Shown here: piece by piece, positions 1-12,519 of the stretch | How positions within the stretch are numbered: position 1 is the first letter of the stretch | How the letters are laid out: each line of letters opens with the position of its first letter | Source: Sipunculus nudus | Lineage: Eukaryota > Annelida > Sipuncula > Golfingiida > Sipunculidae | DNA: 64,000 bases | Direction: 5' to 3' | NCBI GenBank assembly: GCA_026874595.1 | Contig: CM049321.1 | Coordinates: forward strand, 24,270,479 to 24,334,478 | Notes under the pieces: generated by a model | What the model was told of the DNA's origin: nothing | The model's input: the letters and a program-made list of their open reading frames with translations, nothing else | The model's database searches: none | Position numbers and translations under genes: made by a program

Positions 1-989
1 TGCGATGCTCTCTAAAACCGCGTTGTGTACAATACTGTGCCATCATTTAAAGGTAATTTTCCCCGCAGTGACATAGGCGATATGAGAATAGGTAATTTTT
101 AACGTACATATAATTTTGAGTCAGTTTTCCGTTTTTTTCTGACTTACACTCAGGTTAGACCGAGCACAGCCGAACTGCCTTCGGCAATGACGGGAATGCG
201 TGCATCGTGTTCACTCAACCTCAAACACTTTTAAGGACTATTGTTCATATGAACAATTGCTTTCAGTGAGGGTTTTGTGCATGTCTGGCCTTACATTTGA
301 ACAAGGCTCTCACTAACGTGTGTGGTCAAGAGAAAGGAAAAGAGAAAACCACATGTTTCTCTCTTTATGAAATGGAGAGTTCAACCCAGGAGGATGAATG
401 ACAATACCTGATTCAAGGTCCGAATTTCAGGAACAGGTGGGGTAGGGTCGAGTGGTGGCGGGGGTTTCAGGCTTCAGAATTTGTCTGATTCCATGAAAAA
501 AAGGTTGCGGTGACTGAAAATTGGATACGGTACTCTGCATAGAGGCCTATTGGGTCCGCTTCTGCTACTTACGAGGTATACATATTTCTGTTTCTTTCTT
601 CAGGAACAGTTTTCTCGGAACTTTCATTTGATAAATCTTTCATATGTTCCTCACATCAACCTAATCTTTTTACGTCCAACGATAAAATCCCGTCAAATAT
701 CAACGAAAACCTGAATGCTCAAGCGTCTCATACTGGTTCGCAATGTAAACATCATCACTGACCAGGTCTTCAAGGTAAACATACCGGGGTATGAATTTCT
801 TGCCACGAGCACAGCGCCAAAATTAAAAGAAAAATACATTCATACATATCTTATTGAGACAGTTTCCCACTGAAAACCTATATTTTCTGGTTACTTTTAG
901 AAAAAAATGGGCCAACATTCAACATCTCAATTAACATAACTCCCTAAGCTCGGTAATAAGCCCGGTATACCGGGTTTATCAGTTAGTGA
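1..989. other. Unassigned intergenic sequence
   Basis: No coding frame, RNA gene or recognised repeat was found. The only structure noticed is a perfect 14-base palindrome, CCCGGTATACCGGG, at 961-974, just outside the left inverted-repeat arm. A G-rich patch lies near 435-470. Confidence 0.5.
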
Positions 990-1310
990 TAATATAATAT
1001 GTAAGGTTTTTGTGTTTAAGTTAACAGGGACTTTTTGTATTTAAGTGTCAGAGCTCAGTTTCCGGGGAATTACATGACTGCAATTGCTTAGCCTTGATAA
1101 CATGGCACCACTATTCAGTCTAATTGCAACTTTCGTTCAGCTCCTGTGCCCACATTTCTTGAATTGCATCTGTTGTGACGTCAGGAAAATCTCTGATTGT
1201 CTAACTCAATGTTTATGAATTTTGATTGAAGAAATATGCTATGGCTTTAGAGTCCTTTAGAAAATGGGGGCCAAGCCCTTAGCAGGGGCTTGGCATTCCC
1301 TCTCCTTTAT
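990..1310 (+). repeat. Left arm of a ~320 bp inverted repeat
   Basis: The reverse complement of this stretch aligns by eye along its whole length with 4440-4760. Shared blocks in the orientation of the right arm include CAATCAGAGATTTT, CAATTAGACTGAATAG and ATCAAGGCTAAGCA. The two arms face each other across about 3.1 kb. They may be long terminal inverted repeats of one element, or two dispersed copies that happen to be inverted. No target-site duplication was identified. Confidence 0.7.
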
Positions 1311-1459
1311 AATTATAATAAAGAACGGCATACTCAACTCAGATACTTGTAAGTTTGACGCACGTGCTTCCGGGGCCAGATGACGATCCCTGCAGGATGT
1401 CCAGGCCGCAAATAAAAATGACCCTTAACACGTGAATCATAGACCATGACGCTCAGCCG

Positions 1460-1730
1460 AATTACATGTTGACAATATAGTCTTGCACAGGCAAAGTTCT
1501 AATGAAGAAAATGTAGGTGGCATCATCGTTCATGCATATTAGCTTCAATTCATCAAGACCCATAAACACCAAATTTGATGACAATCCATCCAACTGTTCC
1601 CGAGGAAACTGGCAATATGTGTGTATTCTGCATTATTTCTGGTGTTCGCAAACATGCCAAGCAACTCGCATGCACAATACAGGTCACAGTGACCAAATTT
1701 CAGGTTTCTGAGTTTGAGGAATCCTAATGA
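1460..1730 (+). repeat. Diverged copy of the 'aggtcac' dispersed repeat
   Basis: The stretch around 1600-1715 resembles the tandem blocks at 29102-29405: a gtt/tgcGCAAA block, then an AGGTCAC-type inverted motif, then ATTTCAGGTTT. Here the motif is AGGTCACAGTGACCA at 1681-1695, a nuclear-receptor-like inverted repeat with one mismatch. Part of the same family appears near 39300-39700. The repeat class is unknown. Confidence 0.4.
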
Positions 1731-1749
1731 TTTCAGGTAAGAAGATTCT

Positions 1750-2330
1750 ATGTCCCATGGTTACGATTTGTGCCCTGCTTTGGTATCAAATTTTCAATTA
1801 TTATTTGGGGTGCTCATAAGCCCGTAGATGCCGCTGTAATACCACATAAATACGGGGAATTAGAGGCAAATGTTATTCACGGTAAAATTCAGGTTAACTT
1901 TAAGCGGGGACTTACTGTAACGAAACCAAAAAGTGGAAGGAAACAGTATAAATGTTGCACACAGAGGTATTTCGCTCCTGCTATTTATAAAGTTCTCGAA
2001 AAACATATTACTTAAAGGGTTCTTGAAATTTATAAAGGTGAATCATATTCAGTTTCCCGACAGTCTCGGTTTGCTTACAAAAGAAAACAAATGACCCAAT
2101 TACATGCTTCTGTCAAAGTTGAAGAAATTATTTCATATTTCAAAGAAAAGGGAAACAATATATGTGTTGCTTTGATAACCAGAGAGCTTTTGATATGGTC
2201 TTCTATATAAAATTTTCAGTTTTAGAAATTAAAGTAAAATTTGGAGGGTTATCGTTTTTTTATTATACAAATGATCAGAGCGCGGTTCAGGTTGACAGCT
2301 ATTGAAGTAGATGATTCGATATTAAACAGT
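1750..2330 (+). pseudogene. Decayed non-LTR retrotransposon reverse transcriptase fragment
   Basis: Translating in shifting frames gives a recognisable stretch of LINE reverse transcriptase. About 1905-2010 reads as GLTV-x-KPKSGRKQYKCC...APAIYKVLEKHI, matching the early RT blocks in which a lysine-rich strand precedes the 'YRPI...YK..E' block. At 2174-2200 the DNA encodes DNQRAFDMV, the catalytic motif A form 'D..(K/R)AFD.V'. At about 2258-2304 it encodes YYTNDQSAVQVDSY, typical of the segment after motif A. At least two frameshifts and several stops break it. Neither the FADD/YADD motif nor an endonuclease domain is present, so both ends are missing. It cannot be joined to the C-terminal LINE pieces elsewhere in the window without a search, but the same lineage is plausible. 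Confidence 0.7.
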
Positions 2331-2439
2331 CTGTAAGGCAGGCTGGTTCTTGGTGTATGTAAATGATTTCATAATAGAATTAAGATACTCCAAATTTGCA
2401 ATCCGCATTGCAGATGCTTGCCATGGGCTAAAATAACTC

Positions 2440-3190
2440 ATATCTCTGCAGTGGTTCGTCTCATCCACCTGAAATTCTGCCCGTCTATTCCTCTCGGAAA
2501 GAGTTCTCATTGATATGACAGGTGGCGCCACCTACAATCATGTTTACGCTAAATAGATCCAAGCTAATTTATCAGGACTTGTTTAACGTATTGGTCTGAA
2601 ATTTTGCATGTATTTAGATCTTATGCAGCTCTTTACCAATGGCAAAATAGGTGGCGTCACCTGCTACCATTTTTGGACAGTTTCCATCTGTTCATCTTCG
2701 GCTAAAATATCTCATAACTCTGCAGTGGTTTGACGTAGCCGCCTGAAAATTTGCACGGTATTCATCTCGGATAGAGTTCTCGTTTATATGACAGGTGGCG
2801 CCACCTACAATCATGTTAATGTTACAGACATCGATGCTAATTTTTCAGGACTGGTTTGACGTGTCTGCCTGAATTTTTGCATGTGTATATATCTAACATA
2901 GCAATCTGATCATACTCAAAACTGCACCTGCTAACGCCACCTGTAACTGTTTTTACATAACGTCCATCTGTTCGTCTGCCGTGGTTTAAAATCATTCATA
3001 ACTCTGCAGTGGTTAGACTTATCCACCTAGAATTTGGCATGTTTACACATCTCGGATAGATTGCTCGTTTATATGACATGTGGCGCCGCCTATAATCATG
3101 TTAACGTTACAGACATCCATGCTAATATCTCAGGACTAGGGTAAAAATCATTCACATCGGCAGTTCTTTCACCGATCTGCCTGAAATTCT
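2440..3190. repeat. Tandem repeat, ~280 bp unit, with GGTGGCGCCACC palindrome
   Basis: The block CTCTGCAGTGGTT starts near 2444, 2718 and 3002, giving a period of roughly 274-284 bp. Each unit also carries a 12-base palindrome downstream: perfect at 2521-2532 and 2794-2805, degenerate at about 3079-3090. A half-period arrangement of related sub-blocks (TGAAATTTTGCATG-like) suggests an older duplication inside the unit. The same repeat recurs at about 16890-17620 and 24190-24920. There is no coding potential. Confidence 0.75.
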
Positions 3191-4439
3191 CCATGTGTAT
3201 ACATCTTAATCTGTGCCTCACTTCGCCCGTACCACTCTGATTTCCACTCTGATAGACTGCTTCATCAACAATCAGACATACACTCAGACCTGAACAGTCA
3301 AGGGTTGTAACAGAAAAGTAATTTAGCTATAATTCTGTTACTTGAGGTCCTATTTATATAACTTTTACTTTAACCCCATCACAGTCACAATTTCTGATAT
3401 ATTTTTGTTAAATCCATTAAACGTCTTCAATCTGTTAATTTATAATATGTTACAACATTTTATAGATCACATAATGATATGAGATACATAAAATAAAATA
3501 TAGCAAACTAAAGATATTATACACTAATATAAAGTAATAAGATAATGATATATATAATATAATATGATATGGTATGATATAATATCAACTGATGCAGGAG
3601 AAATCCTAGAAATTTCTAGGGAAACGTCATACAGCGCCGTCTAGTAGTGAATACTATAACAAAACACGTCAGTAAGGAATATTGATCGAACTGGCAATAC
3701 GGCAACTTGCTCTGGATATCGAATTAATAGAGTATATAAAAAACATAATCATGCTTTTACCTTACAAATATTTTTCCGTCATGGGATTTCTTCATGTGAA
3801 TTTCCTAGTCTCCTAATATTCTATGACAAGAGATACCTCTCAAAATAATGAGTTTTTGGGTGTAGTTTCCTCAAACTGAATAGTATAACCAATACACTGA
3901 TGCAAATTCAGGCAGAGCGCTTTTTCAACAGCGCAGCGCTTTTCCATCAGCGCTTGTCAACTATTCCTGAGAAATTGATTTTTTTGTAGGGGTAGGCTAG
4001 GCCAAGCCTCCCCAAAATCAAATCGAAAATTAGTATTTTTTTTTTTATTCAGCTTTCAACCACGCTAAACTGGGAGCGACCCTGAAGGCTGACTCAGGGG
4101 ATTTTTCTAGATGCGTGCTCATGCGTATCGCGCTTCAGTTCGGTTGCTGATAACGACATCTGTGTGCTTCAATGGAGTGTTGTGTGTGCTTTTACTTAAG
4201 TATAAATATAACCGAATTGACCGATGTGCTATTAAGGATAGGCAGACAGAGGATCGTTGAAGGGACAATTAAATTTCTATGGTAAATATTTCTAAAGCAA
4301 ATAACAACAAGAAAACACATATTCAAATGGGTGGCGCAATGTTTCTTCCCGGTGTTAAGATCATAACCAGGATGCATTGGCGACAAACTTACATGTCTCT
4401 GAGTTGATGTATACTATTTATTATTGTTACTATATAGCA
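3190..4439. other. AT-rich intergenic sequence
   Basis: No gene is visible. At 3540-3590 there is an irregular (GATAT/AATAT)n tract like those in the R1 repeats. It is followed at about 3640-3656 by the reverse complement of a CTACTAGACGGCGC-like sequence. Together these suggest a very diverged, inverted scrap of R1. Confidence 0.4.
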
Positions 4440-4760
4440 GAGTGGGCAGCCCATGCTTTAGGGGCTGGCCCCCGGTTACTAGCTGACTCTGAACACATAG
4501 CATGTATCCAAGCAAGATTCATAAAACATTGAGTTACCAATCAGAGATTTTCTGATGTGTCACAATAGATACAATTAAAGAAAGGTCTGCACAGGAGTTG
4601 AATGAAAGAGCAATTAGACTGAATAGAGTTGCCATTTAATCAAGGCTAAGCAGTTACAGTCATTATGTAAATACCCGGCAACTCAGCTCTGCCACTTGAA
4701 TACACAAAGTCCCAATTAACTTAAACATCTGCACCTTATATATAATCATGATGAAATACA
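4440..4760 (-). repeat. Right arm of a ~320 bp inverted repeat
   Basis: This is the reverse-complement partner of 990-1310, with scattered substitutions and small indels. Its inner end starts near a GC-rich hairpin-like block (about 4448-4475) that matches the inner end of the left arm (about 1268-1300). Confidence 0.7.
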
Positions 4761-5446
4761 GAGAGTGAGAATTGTAGTTAAATAGACTGGCCCTTAGTAC
4801 ATGACACCGGAATTCCCGGATGAGAAATTATCCGTATCACTCCTGGTATGCACCGTGCACATCCGTGAAGCCACCGTAAAATTCCGGAAGTCTACATACA
4901 GCCAGCGGAAGCTTCCTATTAAGACCGAGATCTTCCTGGTCCAGGTTTAATTTTTTTCCCAGATAATGCCGGTATACCAAGGATCACACCGGATGCCTGC
5001 CTGGTGTTTATACCTTGATGCCGGAGATAACACAGATGATCCCGGAACGATGATCTGGGATAAACCGTTTTGCTATCCGTGAATGTGTGAAAGGGGCTTT
5101 AGCAATGACCAGAATATCCAGAAGGCTCCGATATACCCTTGGGTACATGCGGATTAACAGCCAGGTTACCAGGGATGCCAGTTTTAAACTCTACAACCTT
5201 ATTACCCGGGTGCTAATCTCTATGTAGATGATTAGGTGGTGGCGTTTAGAGGCAAATAGTTTCTGCCAGTCTGCATCATAGCTATACCCGTCAGTCATAC
5301 GAAATAGGTCTGAGCTGTGATGGAGAAACATATTACCCCTTGAATCTAGTATATCGTTCTTAGATATTTTAGATAGTTGTATAGATATTAATAAACTGTA
5401 ATAATTAATTCAATCGAACAAGCCCAAACTATAAACATCTCTCAAA

Positions 5447-5447
<1 letters not shown>
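4761..5447. other. Unassigned intergenic sequence, locally GC-richer
   Basis: The stretch 4800-5210 is richer in CCGG-type words than its surroundings, with repeated short words such as CCGGTATACC and TACCCGGG. No reading frame of note and no recognised repeat family were found. Confidence 0.4.

Positions 5448-5492
<45 letters not shown>
5448..5492. repeat. (AT)n microsatellite
   Basis: An uninterrupted alternating AT tract of about 45 bases. Confidence 0.97.
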
Positions 5493-5495
<3 letters not shown>

Positions 5496-5875
5496 CAAGG
5501 CCAATTAGGTTTTCAAGAAAAAAAAACAGGGAATGATAGTCCAAATACAATAGGACGTCGAGTATCCGAAGACCGTTTATCCGAAATTTAAACCAAGAGA
5601 CCCGAAATTTTGACCATCATAAATCTGATTAATGACCAAAAAATACAGAATAAAAATGGTATCGTCTGATGCAAAACAAAAGTAGCCAGATGAGCGGTGA
5701 TACATTAAAACGTAAATAAGAATGTGTTCGTACACAATCTGTACAGCTATACTGTGTCTTTTGCATTCCATTTTGGTTATAAATGGAGGAAAAAGATAAT
5801 TTAATGTCATTAGAACACTTTACAATGTCTATAATAAAGAATGGAAGCAAAGGCTGGATCATCACCAAGATAGCC

Positions 5876-5878
<3 letters not shown>

Positions 5879-5968
<90 letters not shown>
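5879..5968. repeat. (AT)n microsatellite
   Basis: About 90 bases of alternating AT with one AATT interruption near 5919. It is self-complementary and so able to extrude as a hairpin. Confidence 0.97.
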
Positions 5969-5971
<3 letters not shown>

Positions 5972-6600
5972 GGTCTGTGTGACATTTCAAATATACACCA
6001 ATTAAGGTTTTAAAAAATAAGTTAGCATGTTTCCAATATATTTTAATTTTGAACCAGGTTTAGATTTATAATATTTTATAGTAAATTCAGAAACTGAACC
6101 AAAATCTATTTTTTTTTTATTTGAAAAAAGTATATAAATATTATTCTCTTAAAATCAGGAGAGTGATTACATTGACCACCCCACCCTTGCTAAAAAGTGT
6201 GTGTGTGGGGGGGGGGATATATACCCCGATCCCCCCTATCAGCCCTTGCAGTTAGTCCGTTTTATTTCTTCATGTCCACCGTTTTTTTTTTTGCCATGAA
6301 TATGTTTTTTTAGTTACTTTTTAAGCGAAACAATTACAATGTAGAGTAGAGTATTAAAGTACCTAATTTTCAAATAGGTAAATCATTACCTACCTTACGC
6401 CTTATTAAAGAAACAGAATCCATTAACAATACGAGAAAACAGTCTACATTTTACAACATATCTGACCAACTTATGGCGGTCAAGGTCATTGGTCACATGC
6501 AAAAACAGCCCAAAATGACAGCTGCTGATTGGATAATGTCATGTAAACACTCTAAAAAATATAACTAGCTAAAACAAAGATTTTTTTTATAGTGTTTATT
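5969..6600. other. AT-rich sequence with a poly-G run
   Basis: No gene is seen. A (GT)n/poly-G patch lies at about 6199-6217, opposite C-rich blocks at about 6178-6185 and 6224-6236. The rest is low complexity. Confidence 0.5.
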
Positions 6601-7640
6601 AAAATCAGATATATATACAATCATATGTACATGCGAAGCAACCACACAGTTATGTTCACATAAATATAAACATATACATGCAACACGAAATTACAAAAAA
6701 TACACATATCTATGTATCAAAATAAAAACCTATACGTGAGACGAAAAATAACCATAAACAAATAAACCAAGAGAAGAAAACGCCAAAACAGAATAAAAAT
6801 GCAAAACTATTCAAATGCATAGTCTCATATTCTTATACATAAATTGCACATATACAGATGTTGGTGTTTAGCCCGCTCTTTAGGTATCTATAGAAAGGCC
6901 CTACCATAATAAAATTGCAATAAAATAATAACAATAAAGAAACATTACCTATAATTAAAACGTAAAATGCGACCAAAACGAAACCTAAATCTAGATTACA
7001 ACTTAAAATACCACATACTAACTTACATCCAATAGAACAGAACCCTAACAATGAAACACATTTACTGGGATACAACCTGTCGTCCACATTAAACAAACGA
7101 TATATATTCTAACCAGAGGCACCATCTGTTGACGAAAAAACAAACCTAAATCTATAAAATTAAAAAAGAAAAAAAAGAAACATAACCCCAACCTACAAAC
7201 AAAATATAAATACACAGAACCGACGCAGAAAACATGAAACAAAAGTTATTTACCACAAATAAACCCTTCCCAAAGCCTAAAGAAAAATAGAATTGAAACC
7301 ATATAACCTTACCTCCAAACATTTCTCTATAATGTGGAACCCTGAAACTAAATTAACGAAATGGTTAGACCGTAAACTCAAACGCCACCTGGCGAACTGT
7401 TGCAAACCAAATTTACAAGACTTACATAAAACGTTTAACTCAAGCGCCCTCTGGCGTTAGAAATGCACATATACAAATACCAAGTAATGCAACAATAAAC
7501 TCAAGCGCCATCTGGCGATTAACGGACGAAAAAGTTACGCATCAAATCAACCAAGACCTATATACACATATACACACGTATGCATATATGTGCACAATAT
7601 ATTACTAGTCAAAAACGGATGCAATCTTACAGGAGAAAAC
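6600..7640. other. Strand-asymmetric A/C-rich, G-poor stretch with three phased repeats
   Basis: For about 1 kb the + strand is A- and C-rich and notably poor in G, so minus-strand frames read as Phe/Cys/Val-rich nonsense. At 7374-7517 a block of the form AACTCAA-(G/A)-CGCC-N4-GGCG occurs three times, with CGCC at 7383, 7445 and 7506 (spacing 62 and 61). I do not recognise the source. Confidence 0.5.
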
Positions 7641-9699
7641 GGACAAGGTATGTGATTAACTGAAAAATACTGAATAAAATAGATATATCTCAATATACAT
7701 GTTTATAACATTGACTGGTACATAATTTCTAGTCTATAATCTGAATAAGCCCATGAACGGACAGGGTATCAACAAAATCTTAAGCCAGTTAAACAGGACA
7801 TATTTTGCCTTGAAACCCATATCTAAACAGACGGATTAACTATTAGTTTGACTCTTTTTATAATATCTTAAAGACACATATTCACAAGTTACGACCTCAT
7901 ATCTAAATGTAGCTAAATCAAAATTGAAACATTAAATTTCTCATCCACTTTACACAAAACTTCATTTAAGCACCACAAATTCCTGAAATATTCCTTGCCC
8001 ATTTCCCCTTTTTCAATACTAGCAAAATGTTCCTGTCGTATTCTAGAAACCACAATATTTAAAAAAAAGCGATTGAATTCAATGCCCGTGTTAAAATACT
8101 CTTATTCCTGTTACACCAAAGAACTAAAAACAAAGCTAAAACAAAGATGGTTATTCATGCAGGGACACATCATTTCTGCCAGATCATTGTAAAGACACTA
8201 AAAAGCTGTGAAACATAAAGTTGGGTTTCATTGTAAAATTCTTAATTGCCATATTAGGTTTTCACTTCCATAAGCAGTTTTCTTTGAAATTATTGGAAAA
8301 TGTAAACTTTTAAGAAAATTATCTACAAAATAAAGCAGGTGGAGAAACGGACTATATAGTAGTAGTAAGTAGAAGTAGAAGAAACAGTAGCGTTGTATAT
8401 TATTTAAGTGCAACGTGTACATGATTACCCAAGTTATTACATATTATAGAGCTTTGAAACAAATTGACAGTTTACCTTTACTTGTTATTTAACATAAATC
8501 AATATCAAGCATAAAACTAACTGTATAAACACTATATAATGTACGGACCACGGAAATTCATAACATTGATCTCAAAACTAAATGATAACTTGAATTTGAA
8601 TATATAAAACAAAACAGAAAGAACATAAACTGTTAGTAATAGCAAAATATAATTAAGATATAAAGTAATATTGTCTGATATAACTAGATATAATATAATA
8701 TGATATAAAACAATACAGCATAAATTAATGTAGAAAAAAAAGAAGACAACAGGTAACAAATAATTATATAACAAATAATAAATGCTATGTCTCGACAGAA
8801 AGTTAAATTCAATTGAGTGAATATAGATAAATTAACAATTGCTAAATGGTGCCTATGGAAATCTTGCAGTTAACTCATTATACACAATATACCCGCGCAT
8901 AACCAGTATTCACAGGATCTAAAAATAAACATCGCCTCACGTCCGGTCAGACCCATTCCTTTTAATGTAGAATCCAGCCATTAAACTTATATATAGAATC
9001 TAAAAATGGATAGAGACCATTTGCGGAGCAGGCGGATTAAAAATATTTATGAGTAATTCTTCTGAAATTGTCCACCCACTGATTTTTTAATACAGGTTTC
9101 AGAGACAGTCGACAAAAATGTTTGAACAACTACATGTTGGTCATAAAATTGCGAAAAGTACGGTTGCCAAAAAAAGTTGTAATTATTTTATGGAATATTT
9201 TAAACAATGCATTGAATCACTTTGTTTTAAAATATAATATAACTTACATAATATCATATTATATTATATTTAATAATATAATATAATATAATTTAATATA
9301 ATAGAAGAGAAGAGAAGAGAATAAGCGAGAGAGAAAATATGCCTTCGTTAACCCAGGAACATGCTACAGCGCCATCTATTCGTCAACTGAAAACTAAAAA
9401 TGTGAATAAGAAATTTTTATTGAACTGACGAAAAGTTAAAGAAATTCAGCCCAATGATATAATATAGTATACACAATCATATTTATATAAATTAACTTAA
9501 ACATATATCATACCTTTAAGTATTTATTACAGAATATTTTGTTAAATTTTGTATTTATATTATAAGAGATACCTTTTGAAAAACATCACATTCAATAGGC
9601 TTCAATGGCCTGTGGAAATATGCGGTAGACAGACAGACGTATTCAAAATACATTTATCATTTTGAATGCCATATTTTTGGAAGGAGGCCATTCTGGTAC
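7641..9699. other. AT-rich intergenic sequence
   Basis: No gene is supported. The (ATAAT)n-like tract at 9230-9305 is followed at about 9366-9380 by CAGCGCCATCTATT, the reverse complement of the 'AGATGGCGCTG' block of R1. This points to an old inverted R1 scrap. Confidence 0.4.
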
Positions 9700-9844
9700 T
9701 CCTTAAAAATAAAAGAGAAATAATATTTTGAAAAGAGCACTCGCCATAACGGGATGCCATACCATTGCATGGGGTTAATGATTTTGTCAGCCTTGTCCTC
9801 GCGGGCCGATTGTGGATTATATGTTATTATATACATGTGAATTA

Positions 9845-10179
9845 GGCAAAACAAAATTAAAGGTATGGTTCTCAGGCACCGCCCGCATCAATTTTAAACC
9901 CCCGCATCAAAAATTTTTATTTTGATTTTCAATAAAACTTTCCGATTTTGAGCTGCTGCCGCTCCGACATTTCTTTCAAGAAGATAAAACCATACAATTT
10001 CCTTTGTTTTGTAGTGCTTTCACTTATTTAGCAAAATAAAACTGTTATTTTCATGCTTTTCCCTTATCATTTGACATTTTAATCGAAACATACAAAAAAA
10101 TTTAAAATAAAAAAGCGCCCGCCCGCATTGATTTCTGAAAAAAAGTGCCTGAGAACCATACCTTTTTTTTATTTCGGCC
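9845..10179. mobile_element. Harbinger-like MITE with TTA target duplication
   Basis: The paralogous segment at 41225-41227 has a single TTA where this copy has TTA, 335 bp, TTA (9842-9844 and 10180-10182), so the empty site is directly visible. The element begins GGC and ends GCC. Its termini form an imperfect inverted repeat that becomes perfect over AAGGTATGGTTCTCAGGCAC near 9859-9878 and its reverse complement near 10144-10163. A 3 bp TTA duplication with GGC...GCC ends fits PIF/Harbinger non-autonomous elements. There is no coding capacity. Confidence 0.8.
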
Positions 10180-10710
10180 TTAGATATCCGTCTATAATCA
10201 TGTGTTTATGTATATATACGAATTTATTTATCTACTTTTTACCGGAGGCCGACTAGATCACATTGATACAGTTTGAGCGTACGCTCGGAAGTTTTGTGTT
10301 ACTTATGCGTCTTGCTAAGGTTGATAATTATTCTCATTGTATTTGCAGTGGTCGTTGTATGTCAAACGGATCATTAAAGTGACGTTCCTTTTTTTATTGC
10401 TATAGATATGGATCTTTTATAGCCTTTGTTTCACATGTTTAAATTACCGTATGTATTATGTAAACCGTGTATATTTATTTTCACAGTATGTCTGACTGAA
10501 GTTTGTGTATTTGGTTTTATGCATAACATTACATGTAGAATGCTTTTGTATATTTGTGTATGTGAATGTATATAGTTTCATTTTCGGGTATTTTCAGTAG
10601 CAGCTGGAGCCACCGTAGTCAGGGTTTTATTTATGTTGTTGCACAGGTTCTGTTGTACCTGTAGGGTAAATATGTTTGAGATAAATCTGTTATGATTTGA
10701 ACATATTGGG

Positions 10711-10925
10711 GCCTGGACAGTTGAACTGTTAAACGCTCGGCTCTCTCCGCTGGCGACCAAGGTTCGATCCCCGGCGTGGTCATGAGAGTGAGTTGTAGTT
10801 GTTCCTCCAAGGTCAGTGGTTTTCTCTGGTAACACCCGTCCTCCGGAGACAACCGATCGCTTCCACCCGGGCCATGAAAAAAGCCTTGATAAGTTATAAA
10901 TAGATTTATAACCCATCTAAATAAA
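10711..10925 (+). mobile_element. tRNA-like SINE-type element (left copy)
   Basis: A perfect pol III B box, GGTTCGATCCC, lies at 10761-10771. It sits about 50 bases downstream of a tRNA-like start (GCCTGGAC), although the A box is weak. Downstream is a GC-richer body with TTTTCTCTGG and CCTCCGGAGACAACCGAT, then an A/T tail ending near ATAAATAAAG. The matching copy at 41749-41960 lies in the paralogous segment, so the two are not independent insertions. It could also be a tRNA-derived region of a larger repeat. Confidence 0.5.
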
Positions 10926-11382
10926 TAAAGTTTATATTGTTTGGATATTTTTAATATTTATTAAAAGCATTGTTGATTAATTTGTTTCATCTTCAGGACT
11001 TTGGGTCAGCTCTACGTAAATCAAGGTTAAAAGTATAAGACGTAGGTATATTTGTATAACTATGTGCATGTATCTCTGTTTGGCACGAATTGTTATAATT
11101 TGGATATACACGTATAGGCCTATGTATGTATGATTGTACATATCTTGATTTAAATAAACAATATATACAAGTCCTATCATGTGTTTTTGTTTGTTGTTTG
11201 AGGAATTCCTGGTAATCCGTCACATTAAAAGCATAATGAGTGGGTTACAAATTCAACTTGGCATAGCTTAGGCGGGTAGGGTTTGGGGGCCGGGGGGGAT
11301 AATTTAGAAGCTTTAACAATAATCTAACTGGGTCTGAATAATTTCTATCATGCAGCCACATATGTGTGCCTGATAAACTATA

Positions 11383-12439
11383 CAGTGGAACTTCTCCTAG
11401 TGGGCACCTCTTTAAAGTGGGCAACTCTATAAACTGGGCACCTCTATAAAGTGGGCACTTTTGGGCAGTCCTGTTTTTCCTTCTCTTTATTATGTTTAGC
11501 TAATTTGGGCACCTCTATATTCTGTAAAGTGGGCAGTTTTCAGAGCTAATGTGGGCACTTCACTGATTTTCAAGGTTGAACTTTCTCATTATATCAACTT
11601 TGTAAGCCTTCTTTATAGCGCTTTTAAAGTTATTAAAATAATATTAATTCTTAATTATTTGTTAATAATAGTCACAAAATTTTAATAATAAAAGTAAAAA
11701 AAAAATGAACCAAAATTCGAGGTGTACGAGTGACCATTGCATAATAATGATTATAATCTACTTGACTCAAGACCTAGCTTGGGATGCATGCATACTAAAT
11801 AGATTAACATCCCTGCACCGGCTCAAGTCAGAGATCACCCCAGACTAGATGTCCTATGCTAATTAAATAATATTTGTTTGTTTGGCTACCAAGGGGGAAG
11901 GAAGCCCTGCTCATTCACCCACTTTATACTCTGTGATGAGGTGACACAGCTAAATGCCCCTCTGGCCCATCACAGGTAGTCAGAATACATGCCCACTAGA
12001 CCAGGGCAGTGTTTAATTAACTGTTGATACATAATGATTCATACTGTTAAAACGGTGTTTAACCTGGACTCTAATAGTAAATGCAAAGCTACAGCGTGCA
12101 CTTTGCTCCAAGATCACAGACATATTCACAAAGAAATAAGAAATATGACAATTCAATACATTCATTCAAAGTGTGTCACACACTTCAAATGTGTTATGGA
12201 CTTCCAGTGACTGGATTATTTTTTTTTTGTTTTATTTACTTGTCACCTTGATATAGAATGTTTTCTTAAGATGATAGTATTTAGATTAGTGACGTACTGT
12301 CTTTGCTTTTATACTTGTTTATTCTTTTTAACAGAAAATGATTAGATTTCAAAGAATATATTATTAAGAATCATTACTTCCCATGCTAATGCTAAATACC
12401 ACATGCTGCTTTGCCATTTTGTGCTTACAGAATAATTAA

Positions 12440-12519
<80 letters not shown>

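Larger units (their letters stand above)
9700..11380 (+). repeat. Segmental duplication 1, left copy
   Basis: This aligns in direct orientation with about 41095-42475 over its length, from the block GAGCAC(T)CGCCATAA(C/T)GGGATG through to GAATAATTTCTATCATGC. The left copy carries an extra 335 bp MITE at 9845-10179, and its right end is cut by the pogo-like element at 11383. The right copy has an expanded (TA)n at 42080-42128 that is absent here. Confidence 0.85.
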
